A DNA stretch of 6,550 nt from Ruminococcaceae bacterium UBA5397 (GCA_002411615.1 DHOF01000146.1:1-6550); one strand, 5' to 3'. Positions 1 through 6,550 are shown, numbered from the stretch's first letter. The notes: generated by a model from the sequence alone, not told the origin. A program made the numbers and translations.

Positions 1-376
1 TTAAACCAAAGGCGCCAATCCATTTGCCGGAGCACAGTTTTGGCAGATACTTGTGCTTCTGCTCCTCAGTGCCATGCTCATAAATTGGAGCACAGCAAAG
101 AGAAGTATGAGCAGAAACAATAACACCAGTAGTGCCACAAACTTTGCTCAGTTCCTCAACAGCCATCGCATAGCTGAGAACATCTCCGCCAGCACCGCCG
201 TATTCTTTCGGGAAATAAATGCCCATCATGCCCAGCTTGGACATCTTTTCCACGGTCTCCATAGGAAAGCGCTCGTCTTCGTCAACTTCCTGCGCCAGGG
301 GTTTTACTTCGTTTTCCGCGAAGTCGTGATACATCTTACGAAGCATCTCTTGTTCTTTGGACAGGTGCAAATCCAT
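1..376 (-). CDS. bcd: Butyryl-CoA dehydrogenase, N-terminal part (runs off left edge)
   Basis: This is an FAD-dependent short-chain acyl-CoA dehydrogenase that reduces crotonyl-CoA to butyryl-CoA, the last step of the cluster. In clostridia it works in the cytoplasm with EtfAB, where electron bifurcation to ferredoxin is known. 125 codons are visible, about a third of a normal protein of about 380 aa. They cover the N-terminal helical domain and end at GAFGL, just before the expected TEPNAGTD-type flavin/substrate motif. Stretches such as FAENEVKPLAQEVDEDERFP, KEYGGAGGDVLSYAMAVEEL and VCGTTGVIVSAHTSL match, from memory, clostridial Bcd much better than generic acyl-CoA dehydrogenases. The start is ATG at 376, with AGGAAGAAGG ending 7 nt upstream. 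Another ATG 4 nt further upstream is out of frame. It follows hbd after a 130-nt gap. Substrate length (C4 or longer) cannot be read from this fragment. Confidence 0.93.
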   Translation of the reverse strand, partial: MDLHLSKEQEMLRKMYHDFAENEVKPLAQEVDEDERFPMETVEKMSKLGMMGIYFPKEYGGAGGDVLSYAMAVEELSKVCGTTGVIVSAHTSLCCAPIYEHGTEEQKHKYLPKLCSGKWIGAFGL

Positions 377-383
377 GCATATA

Positions 384-393
384 CCTTCTTCCT
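384..393 (-). promoter_or_regulatory. Ribosome binding site of bcd
   Basis: The minus strand reads AGGAAGAAGG, ending 7 nt before the ATG at 376. It supports that start over the out-of-frame ATG at 378-380. Confidence 0.75.
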
Positions 394-503
394 ACTATAG
401 TTGTGTTACAAAACGGAACCATAAATATCAGAGGCAGCACTGTCTGCTGGGATACTGACAGTATTTACACTGATTATCGATTCCTAAATAAGTATCGGGA
501 TAC
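394..503 (-). repeat. Cluster of short inverted repeats in the hbd-bcd gap
   Basis: The 130-nt gap between hbd and bcd holds several small dyads. They are GTATCGGGATAC (492-503), ATACTG-A-CAGTAT (452-464), ACTGTC...GACAGT (439-444 with 457-462), CAGCA...TGCTG (435-439 with 445-449), TTGT-GTT-ACAA (401-411) and the 8-bp palindrome ACTATAGT (394-401), just upstream of the bcd ribosome binding site. Several overlap and could not form together. None is followed by a U-run, so I do not call a terminator, and I could not place a convincing promoter here. They may be operator or mRNA-processing sites, or chance. Confidence 0.35.
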
Positions 504-506
504 GAA

Positions 507-1346
507 TTATTTGTGATAATCGTAAAAACCGACACCGGTCTTGCGGCCGAGTTTTCCGGCACGGACCATCTTTTTAAGCAGCGGATGAGGACGATATTTT
601 GGATCGCCGGTCTCGCTCTGCAGGACCTCCATAATGGCAAGGCAAATATCCAGGCCAATCAAATCACCCAGAGCCAGAGGCCCCATCGGGTGATTTGCGC
701 CCAGCTTCATTGCCGTATCAATTCCTTCAACGGAAGCTACGCCATCTGCATAGATACCGATTGCCTCATTGATCATCGGAATTAAAATACGGTTTACAAC
801 AAATCCGGCAGCTTCTTTTACCTGTACCGGAGTTTTGCCGATCTTTTCGGCAATTTCAATAATCTTCTGAACCTGCTCATCGGTAGTCGTCTCACCTGCA
901 ATTACCTCAACCAGCTTCATAACAGGAGCCGGATTGAAGAAATGCATTCCTACGACAGGACGGTCAAGTCCGTTGGAGATTTCAGTAATCGAAAGAGAAG
1001 ATGTGTTACTTGCAAAAATTGTATCTTTTCTGCAAATTGTCTGCAGCTGTTTGAAAATATTTTTCTTGATTTCCATCTTTTCAAGAGCAACTTCAATCAC
1101 CAAATCGCAATCTGCGACGATTTCGTTTGTGCCGGTGCTGATTTTTGCAAGAATTGCATCTGCAGCGGCCTGTTCCATTTTTCCCTTTGCAACACGGCTG
1201 GAAAGATTCTTCTGAATTTTCCCCTTACCGCCTTCTGCCCATTCTGCTTTGATATCACAAAGAGCAACTTCAAATCCTTCTGTCTGGGCAAAAGCCTGAG
1301 CAATACCGGAGCCCATTGTGCCGGCACCAATTACGCCAACTTTCAT
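507..1346 (-). CDS. hbd: 3-hydroxybutyryl-CoA dehydrogenase
   Basis: It reduces acetoacetyl-CoA to 3-hydroxybutyryl-CoA with NAD(P)H in the cytoplasm, as step two of butyryl-CoA synthesis. The 279 aa are typical of stand-alone bacterial Hbd (about 282). The N-terminal Rossmann domain has the nucleotide-binding GAGTMG at residues 7-12. Asp31 at the end of the second strand (LCDIK) argues for NADH over NADPH. The substrate and catalytic residues of the family are present: Ser in NTSSL (114-118), His135 in HFFNP, Glu147 in KLVEVI and Asn185 in GFVVNR. The C-terminal helical dimerisation domain ends with the expected [11 protein letters not shown]. The start ATG at 1346 is fixed by the MKVGVIGAG family N-terminus. 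GGAGG lies 13 nt upstream, which is rather far. It sits 103 nt after crt and 130 nt before bcd. No defect is seen. Confidence 0.97.
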   Translation of the reverse strand: MKVGVIGAGTMGSGIAQAFAQTEGFEVALCDIKAEWAEGGKGKIQKNLSSRVAKGKMEQAAADAILAKISTGTNEIVADCDLVIEVALEKMEIKKNIFKQLQTICRKDTIFASNTSSLSITEISNGLDRPVVGMHFFNPAPVMKLVEVIAGETTTDEQVQKIIEIAEKIGKTPVQVKEAAGFVVNRILIPMINEAIGIYADGVASVEGIDTAMKLGANHPMGPLALGDLIGLDICLAIMEVLQSETGDPKYRPHPLLKKMVRAGKLGRKTGVGFYDYHK

Positions 1347-1359
1347 GATTGTCTTCTTA

Positions 1360-1364
1360 CCTCC
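1360..1364 (-). promoter_or_regulatory. Ribosome binding site of hbd, unusually distant
   Basis: GGAGG on the minus strand lies 13 nt from the hbd ATG, against the usual 5-10 nt. A purine-rich AAGAAG lies between them and could contribute. No alternative in-frame start codon exists closer to GGAGG, so the start call is unaffected. Confidence 0.6.
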
Positions 1365-1449
1365 AAAAATTATTTATAAGAAATCAACCTATCTATGATG
1401 TAATAATCAAAAGAAAAGCATCTAAAACCTTTTAAAAATAACCCACAAA

Positions 1450-2226
1450 TTACTTGTTTTCAAAAGGCTCATGTTTTCTCTTTTCGAGGAAGGCTTTCAT
1501 ACCTTCTTTTTGATCGTAGCTTTCAAAGCAGCTGCTAAAGAACTGCTCCTCCAGAACAACAGCTTCATCCATATTCATCTGAAGTCCTTTATTTAAAGCC
1601 TGTTTGCTTGCACGCACTGCAATCGGAGCATTTGCTGCTATTTTGTTGGCCAACTTCAGAGCAGCAGGCATTAGTTTCTCCTGGGGGTAAACTTCATTCA
1701 CCAATCCCAGCTGATAAGCACGGTCCGCCTTAATCTTTGTTCCGGCATAGATCATTTCTTTTGCCATTCCCTTTGCAATTAAGCGAGCCAAACGCTGCGT
1801 ACCGCCAAATCCGGGAGTAATCCCCAGACCGGTCTCAGGCTGTCCAAAAACGGCATTCTCTGAAGCAAGACGAATATCACAGGAAAGACTAAGCTCACAA
1901 CCGCCGCCAAGAGCAAATCCGTTAACTGCAGCAATCACGGGCAATGGAAACTTTGCAATTTTGCGGAAAAGTTCATTTCCCTTTTGTCCAAACTTCACTG
2001 CCTCACTGCGCGTCATTTTGTTCATAGCCGCAATATCTGCTCCAGCAACAAAGGCTTTTGTACCGGCTCCCGTAATCACTACACAACGGGAAGTTTCCTG
2101 ATTGATCTGATCAAAAGCAACATTAAGGTCGTCCAAGACCTGGTCATTCAAAGCATTTAAAGCTTTTTCACGGTCAATTGTAAGAACTACGACCATTCCC
2201 TGCTGTTCGAACTTTACATAGCTCAT
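1450..2226 (-). CDS. crt: 3-hydroxybutyryl-CoA dehydratase (crotonase)
   Basis: It dehydrates (S)-3-hydroxybutyryl-CoA to crotonyl-CoA in the cytoplasm, step three of the pathway. The 258 aa match the crotonase family (C. acetobutylicum Crt is about 261). The crotonase fold is clear. The first oxyanion-hole segment is AFVAGADI (residues 58-65). The second is FALGGGCELSLSCDIRLAS (104-122), with the glycines at 107-109. The two catalytic glutamates of enoyl-CoA hydratases are both present: Glu111 in GGGCEL and Glu131 in QPETGLG. This makes it a hydratase rather than an isomerase or a dead paralogue. The start ATG at 2226 has AGAGGA 9 nt upstream, immediately after the thl stop codon. The 15-nt gap from thl implies cotranscription and probably coupled translation. 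Nothing odd is seen. Confidence 0.96.
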   Translation of the reverse strand: MSYVKFEQQGMVVVLTIDREKALNALNDQVLDDLNVAFDQINQETSRCVVITGAGTKAFVAGADIAAMNKMTRSEAVKFGQKGNELFRKIAKFPLPVIAAVNGFALGGGCELSLSCDIRLASENAVFGQPETGLGITPGFGGTQRLARLIAKGMAKEMIYAGTKIKADRAYQLGLVNEVYPQEKLMPAALKLANKIAANAPIAVRASKQALNKGLQMNMDEAVVLEEQFFSSCFESYDQKEGMKAFLEKRKHEPFENK

Positions 2227-2235
2227 TTTATTTGT

Positions 2236-2241
2236 TCCTCT
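2236..2241 (-). promoter_or_regulatory. Ribosome binding site of crt, abutting the thl stop
   Basis: AGAGGA on the minus strand lies directly after the thl TAA (2242-2244), with a 9-nt spacer to the crt ATG. The arrangement suggests that ribosomes finishing thl help to start crt. Confidence 0.75.
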
Positions 2242-3432
2242 TTATTTATTGTAAGCCTTTACAATTGTTGCGCAGCCCATGCCGCCGCCAATGCACAATG
2301 TAGCAAGACCATATTTAGAATTGCGTTTCTGCATCTCGTGTAAGAGGGTAACAAAAATACGGCAGCCGGAAGCTCCGACAGGATGTCCCAGTGCAATTGC
2401 GCCACCATTTACATTTAATTTGCTCATATCAAACTTCAGCTCACGAGCAACAGCAACAGACTGTGCGGCAAAAGCTTCGTTTGCTTCAATCAAATCCATA
2501 TCAGAAACCTTCATGCCTGTCTTTGCCATTGCTTTCTTTGTAGCAGCAACTGGTCCAATGCCCATAATGGCAGGATCAACACCAGCAAGAGCGCCGCCAA
2601 TCCATTCGACCATTGGAACAACGCCAAGTTCTTTGGCTTTCTCTTCGCTCATGACGACGACTGCTGCTGCGCCATCGTTAATTCCGGAAGAGTTTGCTGC
2701 AGTAACAACACCATCAGGCTTTTTAAAGGCCGGAGGCAGTTTGGAAATGCTGTCAGCAGTTACGCCTGCACGCGGGCCTTCATCTGTATCAACAATGACA
2801 GTTTCCTTCTTCTTCTTTACTTCAACAGGAATGATTTCATCCTTGAACTTGCCTTCCGCCTGAGCCTTTTCACATTTCTGCTGGCTCCATGCAGCGAACT
2901 CATCCAATTCGCGGCGGGTCAAATGCCAACGTTCTGCGATATTCTCAGCTGTTATGCCCATATGATAGTTGTTAAAAGCATCCCACAGTCCATCATTGAC
3001 CATGGTATCAATGATCGTCGCGTTGTTCATGCGATAGCCAAAACGAGCTTTGGTCATTGCATAAGGCGCCAATGACATGTTCTCCATGCCGCCGGCGATT
3101 ACAACATCTGCGTCTCCTGCAAGGATCATATCAGCAGCCATGTTAACGCTGTTCAGACCGGAACCACAAACAACATTCAAAGTAACCGCAGGAGTTTCGA
3201 TCGGCAGTCCTGCATTCAAAGTTGCCTGACGTGCAACGTTTTGCCCCAAAGCCGCCTGAAGGACGCATCCCATCAATACCTCATCAACATCTTTTGGATG
3301 AATGCCGGCACGCTTAATCGCCTCACGAATTACGATCTCGCCTAATTTCGCTGCAGGTACTGTGGAAAGGACGCCACCCATTTTACCAACAGCAGTACGG
3401 CAAGCACCTGCAATGACAATCTTTTTCGACAT
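2242..3432 (-). CDS. thlA: Acetyl-CoA C-acetyltransferase (biosynthetic thiolase)
   Basis: It condenses two acetyl-CoA to acetoacetyl-CoA, the entry step of the cluster, in the cytoplasm. The 396 aa fit the thiolase II family (about 392). The acyl-accepting Cys89 is in NVVCGSGL (86-93). NEAFAAQ starts at Asn318. His350 is in GHPVGASG and the proton-shuttling Cys380 is in [19 protein letters not shown] (114-124) and [14 protein letters not shown] (156-169) match clostridial ThlA closely. The frame stays open 48 codons further upstream to 3576. I choose ATG 3432 because [13 protein letters not shown] is the normal family N-terminus and GGAGGA lies 9 nt before it. It is the first gene after the predicted promoter at 3654-3682 and is followed 15 nt later by crt. 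In C. acetobutylicum ThlA the two active-site cysteines are reported to form a regulatory disulfide. Both equivalents are present here, but whether they switch is inference. Confidence 0.96.
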   Translation of the reverse strand: MSKKIVIAGACRTAVGKMGGVLSTVPAAKLGEIVIREAIKRAGIHPKDVDEVLMGCVLQAALGQNVARQATLNAGLPIETPAVTLNVVCGSGLNSVNMAADMILAGDADVVIAGGMENMSLAPYAMTKARFGYRMNNATIIDTMVNDGLWDAFNNYHMGITAENIAERWHLTRRELDEFAAWSQQKCEKAQAEGKFKDEIIPVEVKKKKETVIVDTDEGPRAGVTADSISKLPPAFKKPDGVVTAANSSGINDGAAAVVVMSEEKAKELGVVPMVEWIGGALAGVDPAIMGIGPVAATKKAMAKTGMKVSDMDLIEANEAFAAQSVAVARELKFDMSKLNVNGGAIALGHPVGASGCRIFVTLLHEMQKRNSKYGLATLCIGGGMGCATIVKAYNK

Positions 3433-3440
3433 AGTTTTTT

Positions 3441-3446
3441 TCCTCC
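3441..3446 (-). promoter_or_regulatory. Ribosome binding site fixing the thl start
   Basis: GGAGGA on the minus strand lies 9 nt before ATG 3432. It decides the start against in-frame upstream ATGs at 3576 and 3531, which lack a comparable site. Its first two G bases can pair in a small hairpin (3445-3450 with 3462-3467). Confidence 0.85.
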
Positions 3447-3493
3447 ATTTCAATTTTGCAAAAATGGTTTTCCGGATATCGAAAACACGTCTG

Positions 3494-3598
3494 TCATTTT
3501 TCGTAAACAAAAGCTGTGAATTTTTCTCCATAAACACAACTCGTTTGCACAAAAACATCCAAGACTTGCACGGCAAAAATAATTTCTTCGGAATTCAT
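3494..3598 (-). other. Possible 34-codon upstream ORF in the thl leader
   Basis: An ATG at 3596-3598 opens a frame ending at TGA 3494-3496, giving a 34-aa peptide that begins [16 protein letters not shown] and ends AFVYEK. It is in a different frame from thl and ends about 60 nt before the thl start. There is only a weak SD-like GGGA upstream, and both this and the start codon lie in the 3578-3619 stem-loop. I recognise no homologue. It could be a leader peptide, but an ORF of this length can easily occur by chance. Confidence 0.15.
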
Positions 3599-3619
3599 AG
3601 GAATCCCAAAGAAATTATT
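3578..3619 (-). promoter_or_regulatory. 19-bp stem-loop in the thl leader
   Basis: In the minus-strand transcript, the arm at 3619-3601 pairs over all 19 positions with the arm at 3596-3578, leaving the 4-nt loop CUAU. Seventeen pairs are Watson-Crick and two are G-U. In plus-strand RNA those two positions would be A-C mismatches, so the structure favours the thl transcript. It starts about 28 nt after the predicted transcription start. The stem base runs into UUUUU before GCC, so it looks partly terminator-like, but the stem is A/U-rich and the U-run short. Possible roles are attenuation, 5'-end mRNA stabilisation or a protein-binding site. The hairpin itself is certain as sequence; its role is unknown. 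Confidence 0.7.
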
Positions 3620-3653
3620 GCTGTTTCCGATCTTCGAAAGCCCTCACAAAGTC

Positions 3654-3682
3654 ATTATATCATAAAACAAACAGCCTGGTAA
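3654..3682 (-). promoter_or_regulatory. Predicted sigma-A promoter for thl-crt-hbd-bcd
   Basis: On the minus strand, the -35 box TTACCA (3677-3682, 4 of 6 matches to TTGACA) is followed by a 17-nt spacer and a perfect -10 box TATAAT (3654-3659). A TG one base before the -10 gives an extended -10 (TGATATAAT). The start of transcription would fall near 3647, giving a leader of about 215 nt. It is the only strong promoter match I found in the window, and its position suggests it drives the butyryl-CoA genes. Confidence 0.75.
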
Positions 3683-3804
3683 AGTTTTTTGATAGAAAAG
3701 TTACATTTTAGGAATGGTTTTTCTGAAAATCGGGTAAAATAAATTCATTTTTGCGAAAACTTTTTAAAAGAAAAAGAAATAGATCTGTTTTTATCCAAAT
3801 TTGT

Positions 3805-5490
3805 TCAATTTTTCTTTTTAAAACTGTCTTTTAAAGACACTGAACGGTTAAAAATCAGATGATCTGGAGTAGAATCCTGGTCCAGACAAAAGTATCCCTG
3901 CCTCATGAACTGAAAAGATGCCGGAGCGTTTGCTTGCATCATGGAAGGCTCCACCTTGCACTCTGTAAGAATCTCCAAGGAATTTGGATTGAGCAATTCC
4001 AAAAAGTTTTCCTGTTCCGGCTCGGGTACTGTAAAAAGATTATCATAAAGACGTACTTCGGCGGAAATTGCCGTATCAGCATCGAGCCAATGAATCGTCC
4101 CTTTTACTTTGTGTCCGTCTGGTGTATTTCCACCACGGGTTGCAGGATCATATTCGGCCAAAACTTCTGTCACATTTCCATCAGAATCCGTTTTGCAGCC
4201 TGTACAGCGCACCACATAAGCAGTCTTTAAGCGCACTTCATTACCAGGGAACATCCGAAAATATTTCTTGATAGGCTCCTGCATGAAATCTTCCTGTTCA
4301 ATCCAAAGATTTCTGGAAAAAGTCACGGTTCTGGTACCGTCTTCTGGACGTTCCGGATTATTTTCGACTTCAAACGTTTCACTTTTTCCTTCTGGATAAT
4401 TGGTAATCGTCAGTTTTATAGGATGAAGCACTGCCATCGTGCGGCGTGCATTTTGATTCAAATCTTCTCTAAGGCAATGCTCCAAAAAGCTGAATTCCAC
4501 TACGGAATTTACTTTAGCGACTCCGATTCGTTCGCAAAAATTGCGAATAGAAGCCGGTGTAAAGCCGCGGCGGCGCAGTCCACAGAGCGTTGGCATTCTA
4601 GGATCATCCCATCCGCTGACATAATGCTTTTCTACCAGCTGACGCAGTTTGCGCTTACTCATTACCGTATTATTGATTCCCAGACGTGCAAACTCGATCT
4701 GGCGTGGTTTTGCCGGTAAATCCACATGCTCGATTACCCAGTCATAAAGCGGTCTGTGATCCTCAAATTCCAAGCTGCAAAGGGAATGTGTGATTCCTTC
4801 GATTGCATCTTCAATCGGATGTGCAAAATCGTACATCGGGTAAATACACCAGTCATTTCCTGTACGATGATGCTTCATATGATTAATTCGATAAATAACC
4901 GGATCTCTCATATTAAAGTTGCCGGAATTCAAATTGATTTTTGCGCGCAGTGTCATTCTGCCGTCCTCAAATTCCCCTGCTTTCATCCTTGCGAAAAGAT
5001 CAAGGCTCTCTTCAATCGGGCGATCGCGATATGGACTTACTGCCGGGTGGCTCAAATCTCCGCGATTATCGTGCATCTGCTCTGGTGTCAATTCGCAGAC
5101 GTAAGCGAGCCCTTCCCGAATCAGTTTGACTGCCAATTCGTACATCTTCGGAAAATAATCGGACGCATAGTAGAAGCGGTCGTCCCAATCAAATCCCAAC
5201 CACTTAATATCCCGCTTGATTGAATCGACATATTCTACATCCTCTTTGGTTGGATTGGTATCGTCCATACGGAGGTTACACATACCGCCATATTTTTCCG
5301 CCGTACCAAAATCAATGCAGATTGCCTTGGCATGCCCAATGTGAAGATAACCATTTGGCTCAGGCGGAAAACGTGTATGAATTTTCTTTCCATAATCACG
5401 TCCGCCTTTTGCTAAGTCCTCTTCAATCAGGGTATGAATAAAGTTTCCGGAATTTTCTTCTGCCGGCTCTACTATTGTATGATCACTCAT
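3805..5490 (-). CDS. glnS: Glutaminyl-tRNA synthetase
   Basis: This class I aminoacyl-tRNA synthetase attaches glutamine to tRNA-Gln with ATP in the cytoplasm. The 561 aa are close to E. coli GlnRS (about 554), so there is no appended YqeY domain. The Rossmann catalytic domain carries [17 protein letters not shown] with HIGH at residues 50-53, the RMDDTNP segment (74-80), [19 protein letters not shown] (214-232) and the KMSKS-equivalent VMSKRK (276-281). Residues from about 350 onward, starting [12 protein letters not shown], form the two beta-barrel anticodon-binding domains specific to GlnRS and absent from bacterial GluRS. The start ATG at 5490 has AAGGAG 10 nt upstream, overlapping the gltX stop. 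Most Firmicutes lack GlnRS and make Gln-tRNA by the GatCAB amidotransferase route, so its presence suggests an ancient horizontal acquisition. No key motif is missing. Confidence 0.97.
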   Translation of the reverse strand: MSDHTIVEPAEENSGNFIHTLIEEDLAKGGRDYGKKIHTRFPPEPNGYLHIGHAKAICIDFGTAEKYGGMCNLRMDDTNPTKEDVEYVDSIKRDIKWLGFDWDDRFYYASDYFPKMYELAVKLIREGLAYVCELTPEQMHDNRGDLSHPAVSPYRDRPIEESLDLFARMKAGEFEDGRMTLRAKINLNSGNFNMRDPVIYRINHMKHHRTGNDWCIYPMYDFAHPIEDAIEGITHSLCSLEFEDHRPLYDWVIEHVDLPAKPRQIEFARLGINNTVMSKRKLRQLVEKHYVSGWDDPRMPTLCGLRRRGFTPASIRNFCERIGVAKVNSVVEFSFLEHCLREDLNQNARRTMAVLHPIKLTITNYPEGKSETFEVENNPERPEDGTRTVTFSRNLWIEQEDFMQEPIKKYFRMFPGNEVRLKTAYVVRCTGCKTDSDGNVTEVLAEYDPATRGGNTPDGHKVKGTIHWLDADTAISAEVRLYDNLFTVPEPEQENFLELLNPNSLEILTECKVEPSMMQANAPASFQFMRQGYFCLDQDSTPDHLIFNRSVSLKDSFKKKN

Positions 5491-5500
5491 GTGATTAACA

Positions 5501-5506
5501 CTCCTT
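5501..5506 (-). promoter_or_regulatory. Ribosome binding site of glnS overlapping the gltX stop
   Basis: The minus strand reads TAAGGAG: the gltX TAA (5505-5507) shares bases with AAGGAG, followed by a 10-nt spacer and the glnS ATG. The start codon also sits in the 4-nt loop of a 5-bp dyad, ATCAC/GTGAT (5482-5495). The overlap favours translational coupling of the two synthetases. Confidence 0.8.
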
Positions 5507-6550
5507 ATGCTTTCAGTTTTTCAAGACCCAACGATAACCTTCTCAGGGATTCCTTTTTCCCTAGGATGGATAAAATCTCCATTGCACCTCCAGGAGTCAC
5601 CGTTTGTCCCGCCGCTGCAATTCGCACCGGCCACAGTAAAGTGCCATTTTTCACTTCTGAATCTTTCGCAAGCTGAAGCAGTTTGTCATGCAGAGAAGGT
5701 ACGCTCCAATCTTCCAGAGACGACAGCAGATCAATTGATTTTTGGAGCATCACTGGGGCATTCTCTAAAGTTGCCTTACTCTTTTTATTAATAAAAAAGT
5801 CTGTCGAATAGTCTGGCAGTTCTTTAAAGAACTGCAACATTTGAGGGATTTCGGCAAATTTCAAGACACGTGGCTGAAGAATATCTGCAAGAATTTCAGT
5901 ATCGGGCAAATTCTCTCCAAAAACTTTTTTAAAATAAGGAGCCGCCTGCCGGATGAATTCTTCTTTTGGCATCTTGTGAATATATTCCCCATTCATCCAT
6001 GTGAGTTTTTCATAATCAAACACTGCCGGACTCTTGCTGATTCCATCGAGTGAAAAAGCATTGCATAATTCCTGCAAAGAATAAATTTCACGGTTATCTT
6101 TAGGAGCCCAACCTAAAAGCGCAATGTAGTTGACAATGGTTTCCGGCAAATATCCTTCTTTGATCAAATCAGCAAATCCGGTAGAGCCATGGCGCTTTGA
6201 AAGCTTACTGGTTGTCCCATCGGCATTGCGTCCCATGATCAGCGGCAAATGTACATAAGTCGGAACTTCCCAGCCAAATGCCTCATATAGCAGATTATAT
6301 TTTGGTGTACTCGTCAGGTATTCACACCCACGTACAACATGCGTGATATGCATTAGGTGATCATCGATCACGTTGGCAAAATTATAAGTCGGATATCCAT
6401 CTGATTTAATTAAAACCTGATCTTCCAACATTTTATTTTCAATGGTGATCTCTCCAAATACGGAATCAACAAAGGTAGTGCTGCCTTTCAGTGGCATTTT
6501 CTGTCGGATAACCCACGGCGTACCCATATCCAAAAGCCGCTGAACCTCTT
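5505..6550 (-). CDS. gltX: Glutamyl-tRNA synthetase, C-terminal part (runs off right edge)
   Basis: This class I synthetase attaches glutamate to tRNA-Glu in the cytoplasm. 347 codons and the stop are visible. The frame is open to the window edge (EVQRLL before [11 protein letters not shown]), so the first roughly 130-150 residues, including the HIGH motif, lie outside. The visible part begins in the catalytic domain: [13 protein letters not shown], then [30 protein letters not shown] and [12 protein letters not shown]. The KMSKS-equivalent KLSKRHG begins at 6206 (KLSKR is 6192-6206). [13 protein letters not shown] and stem-contact segments follow. The C-terminal helical anticodon-binding domain ends with [20 protein letters not shown] and [11 protein letters not shown], which is typical of bacterial GluRS and unlike GlnRS barrels. 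glnS follows after 14 nt. Whether this enzyme is discriminating or also charges tRNA-Gln cannot be read here; the neighbouring glnS favours the former. Confidence 0.95.
   Translation of the reverse strand, partial: EVQRLLDMGTPWVIRQKMPLKGSTTFVDSVFGEITIENKMLEDQVLIKSDGYPTYNFANVIDDHLMHITHVVRGCEYLTSTPKYNLLYEAFGWEVPTYVHLPLIMGRNADGTTSKLSKRHGSTGFADLIKEGYLPETIVNYIALLGWAPKDNREIYSLQELCNAFSLDGISKSPAVFDYEKLTWMNGEYIHKMPKEEFIRQAAPYFKKVFGENLPDTEILADILQPRVLKFAEIPQMLQFFKELPDYSTDFFINKKSKATLENAPVMLQKSIDLLSSLEDWSVPSLHDKLLQLAKDSEVKNGTLLWPVRIAAAGQTVTPGGAMEILSILGKKESLRRLSLGLEKLKA

Larger units (their letters stand above)
3433..3804 (-). other. 372-nt intergenic region and thl leader
   Basis: This AT-rich stretch lies between the glnS stop and the thl start. 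In transcript order it holds: an A/U-only-type imperfect inverted repeat around the glnS end (3809-3823 with 3762-3775, one bulge, loop about 33 nt), which is too weak to call a terminator; a promoter (3654-3682); about 215 nt of predicted leader with a 42-nt stem-loop (3578-3619); a possible 34-codon ORF (3494-3598); the palindrome TTTTGCAAAA (3454-3463); and the thl ribosome binding site. I saw no T-box, known riboswitch core or canonical GC-rich terminator. The wholly open frame joining this region to thl is judged to be chance. Confidence 0.8.

Noticed and set aside
2279..2863. Plus-strand open frame of 194 codons opposite thl
   Set aside because: It lies wholly antisense to a well-supported gene, is rich in Ala/Pro/Ser as expected from reverse reading, and has no recognisable domain. 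The other plus-strand open frames are rejected for the same reason.
3433..3576. 48-codon in-frame N-terminal extension of the thiolase (ATG 3576 or 3531)
   Set aside because: The extension does not resemble thiolase sequence, neither ATG has a ribosome binding site, and [13 protein letters not shown] at 3432 has GGAGGA at good spacing and is the normal family start.
3640..3676. Rex (redox repressor) operator at the thl promoter
   Set aside because: TTGTT occurs near the -10, but the second half-site does not match the TTGTTAAnnnnTTAACAA consensus. The TTGT-GTT-ACAA dyad at 401-411 also has the wrong spacing.
3744..3757. Short ORF starting ATGAATTTATTT upstream of the thl promoter
   Set aside because: It is only 15 codons, has no ribosome binding site, and lies upstream of the predicted transcription start.
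3762..3823. Inverted repeat at the end of glnS as an intrinsic terminator
   Set aside because: The arms are almost entirely A and T with a bulge and a loop of about 33 nt. It is not GC-rich, and the match may only reflect base composition.
3827..3839. GTCTTTAAAAGAC dyad inside the last glnS codons as a terminator
   Set aside because: Only a 5-bp stem with a 3-nt loop is possible, followed by a mixed AGTTTTAAAAAG rather than a clean U-tract.
6531..6533. TTG at 6533 as the start of gltX
   Set aside because: The frame continues open to the window edge with family-like sequence, and the catalytic N-terminus with HIGH is missing, so the true start lies outside the window.

Overview
The window carries only minus-strand genes and has two functional blocks. 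Reading in the direction of transcription (high to low coordinates): a 3' fragment of gltX (glutamyl-tRNA synthetase), a complete glnS (glutaminyl-tRNA synthetase), a 372-nt intergenic region with a good sigma-A-type promoter and a structured leader, then thl (acetyl-CoA C-acetyltransferase), crt (3-hydroxybutyryl-CoA dehydratase), hbd (3-hydroxybutyryl-CoA dehydrogenase), and the first 125 codons of bcd (butyryl-CoA dehydrogenase), which runs off the left edge.

The organism is most likely an anaerobic, butyrate-forming member of the Clostridia (Firmicutes). The four central-pathway enzymes closely resemble, as I remember them, the Clostridium acetobutylicum proteins. The Shine-Dalgarno sequences are strong (GGAGG, AAGGAG) and the intergenic DNA is AT-rich. 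I cannot name a genus; an Oscillospiraceae/Ruminococcaceae-type butyrate or caproate producer is a guess.

Thl, Crt, Hbd and Bcd together convert two acetyl-CoA to butyryl-CoA: condensation, NADH-linked reduction of acetoacetyl-CoA, dehydration to crotonyl-CoA, and reduction to butyryl-CoA. The same set can run further rounds of reverse beta-oxidation. The etfB/etfA genes that normally partner Bcd are not in the window and would be expected beyond the left edge. The gaps are 15 nt (thl-crt), 103 nt (crt-hbd) and 130 nt (hbd-bcd). I found no convincing promoter inside the cluster, so transcription from the single promoter upstream of thl is the simplest model.

The gltX stop codon overlaps the glnS ribosome binding site, so these two are very probably cotranscribed and translationally coupled. 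The metabolic genes are ordinary members of known families. The part worth a second look is the roughly 215-nt leader of thl. It contains a 19-bp stem-loop that is continuous only as minus-strand RNA, a possible 34-codon upstream ORF whose start codon lies at the hairpin loop, and a small hairpin touching the thl ribosome binding site. I saw no mobile elements, CRISPR arrays, tRNAs or rRNAs, and no clearly undescribed system.
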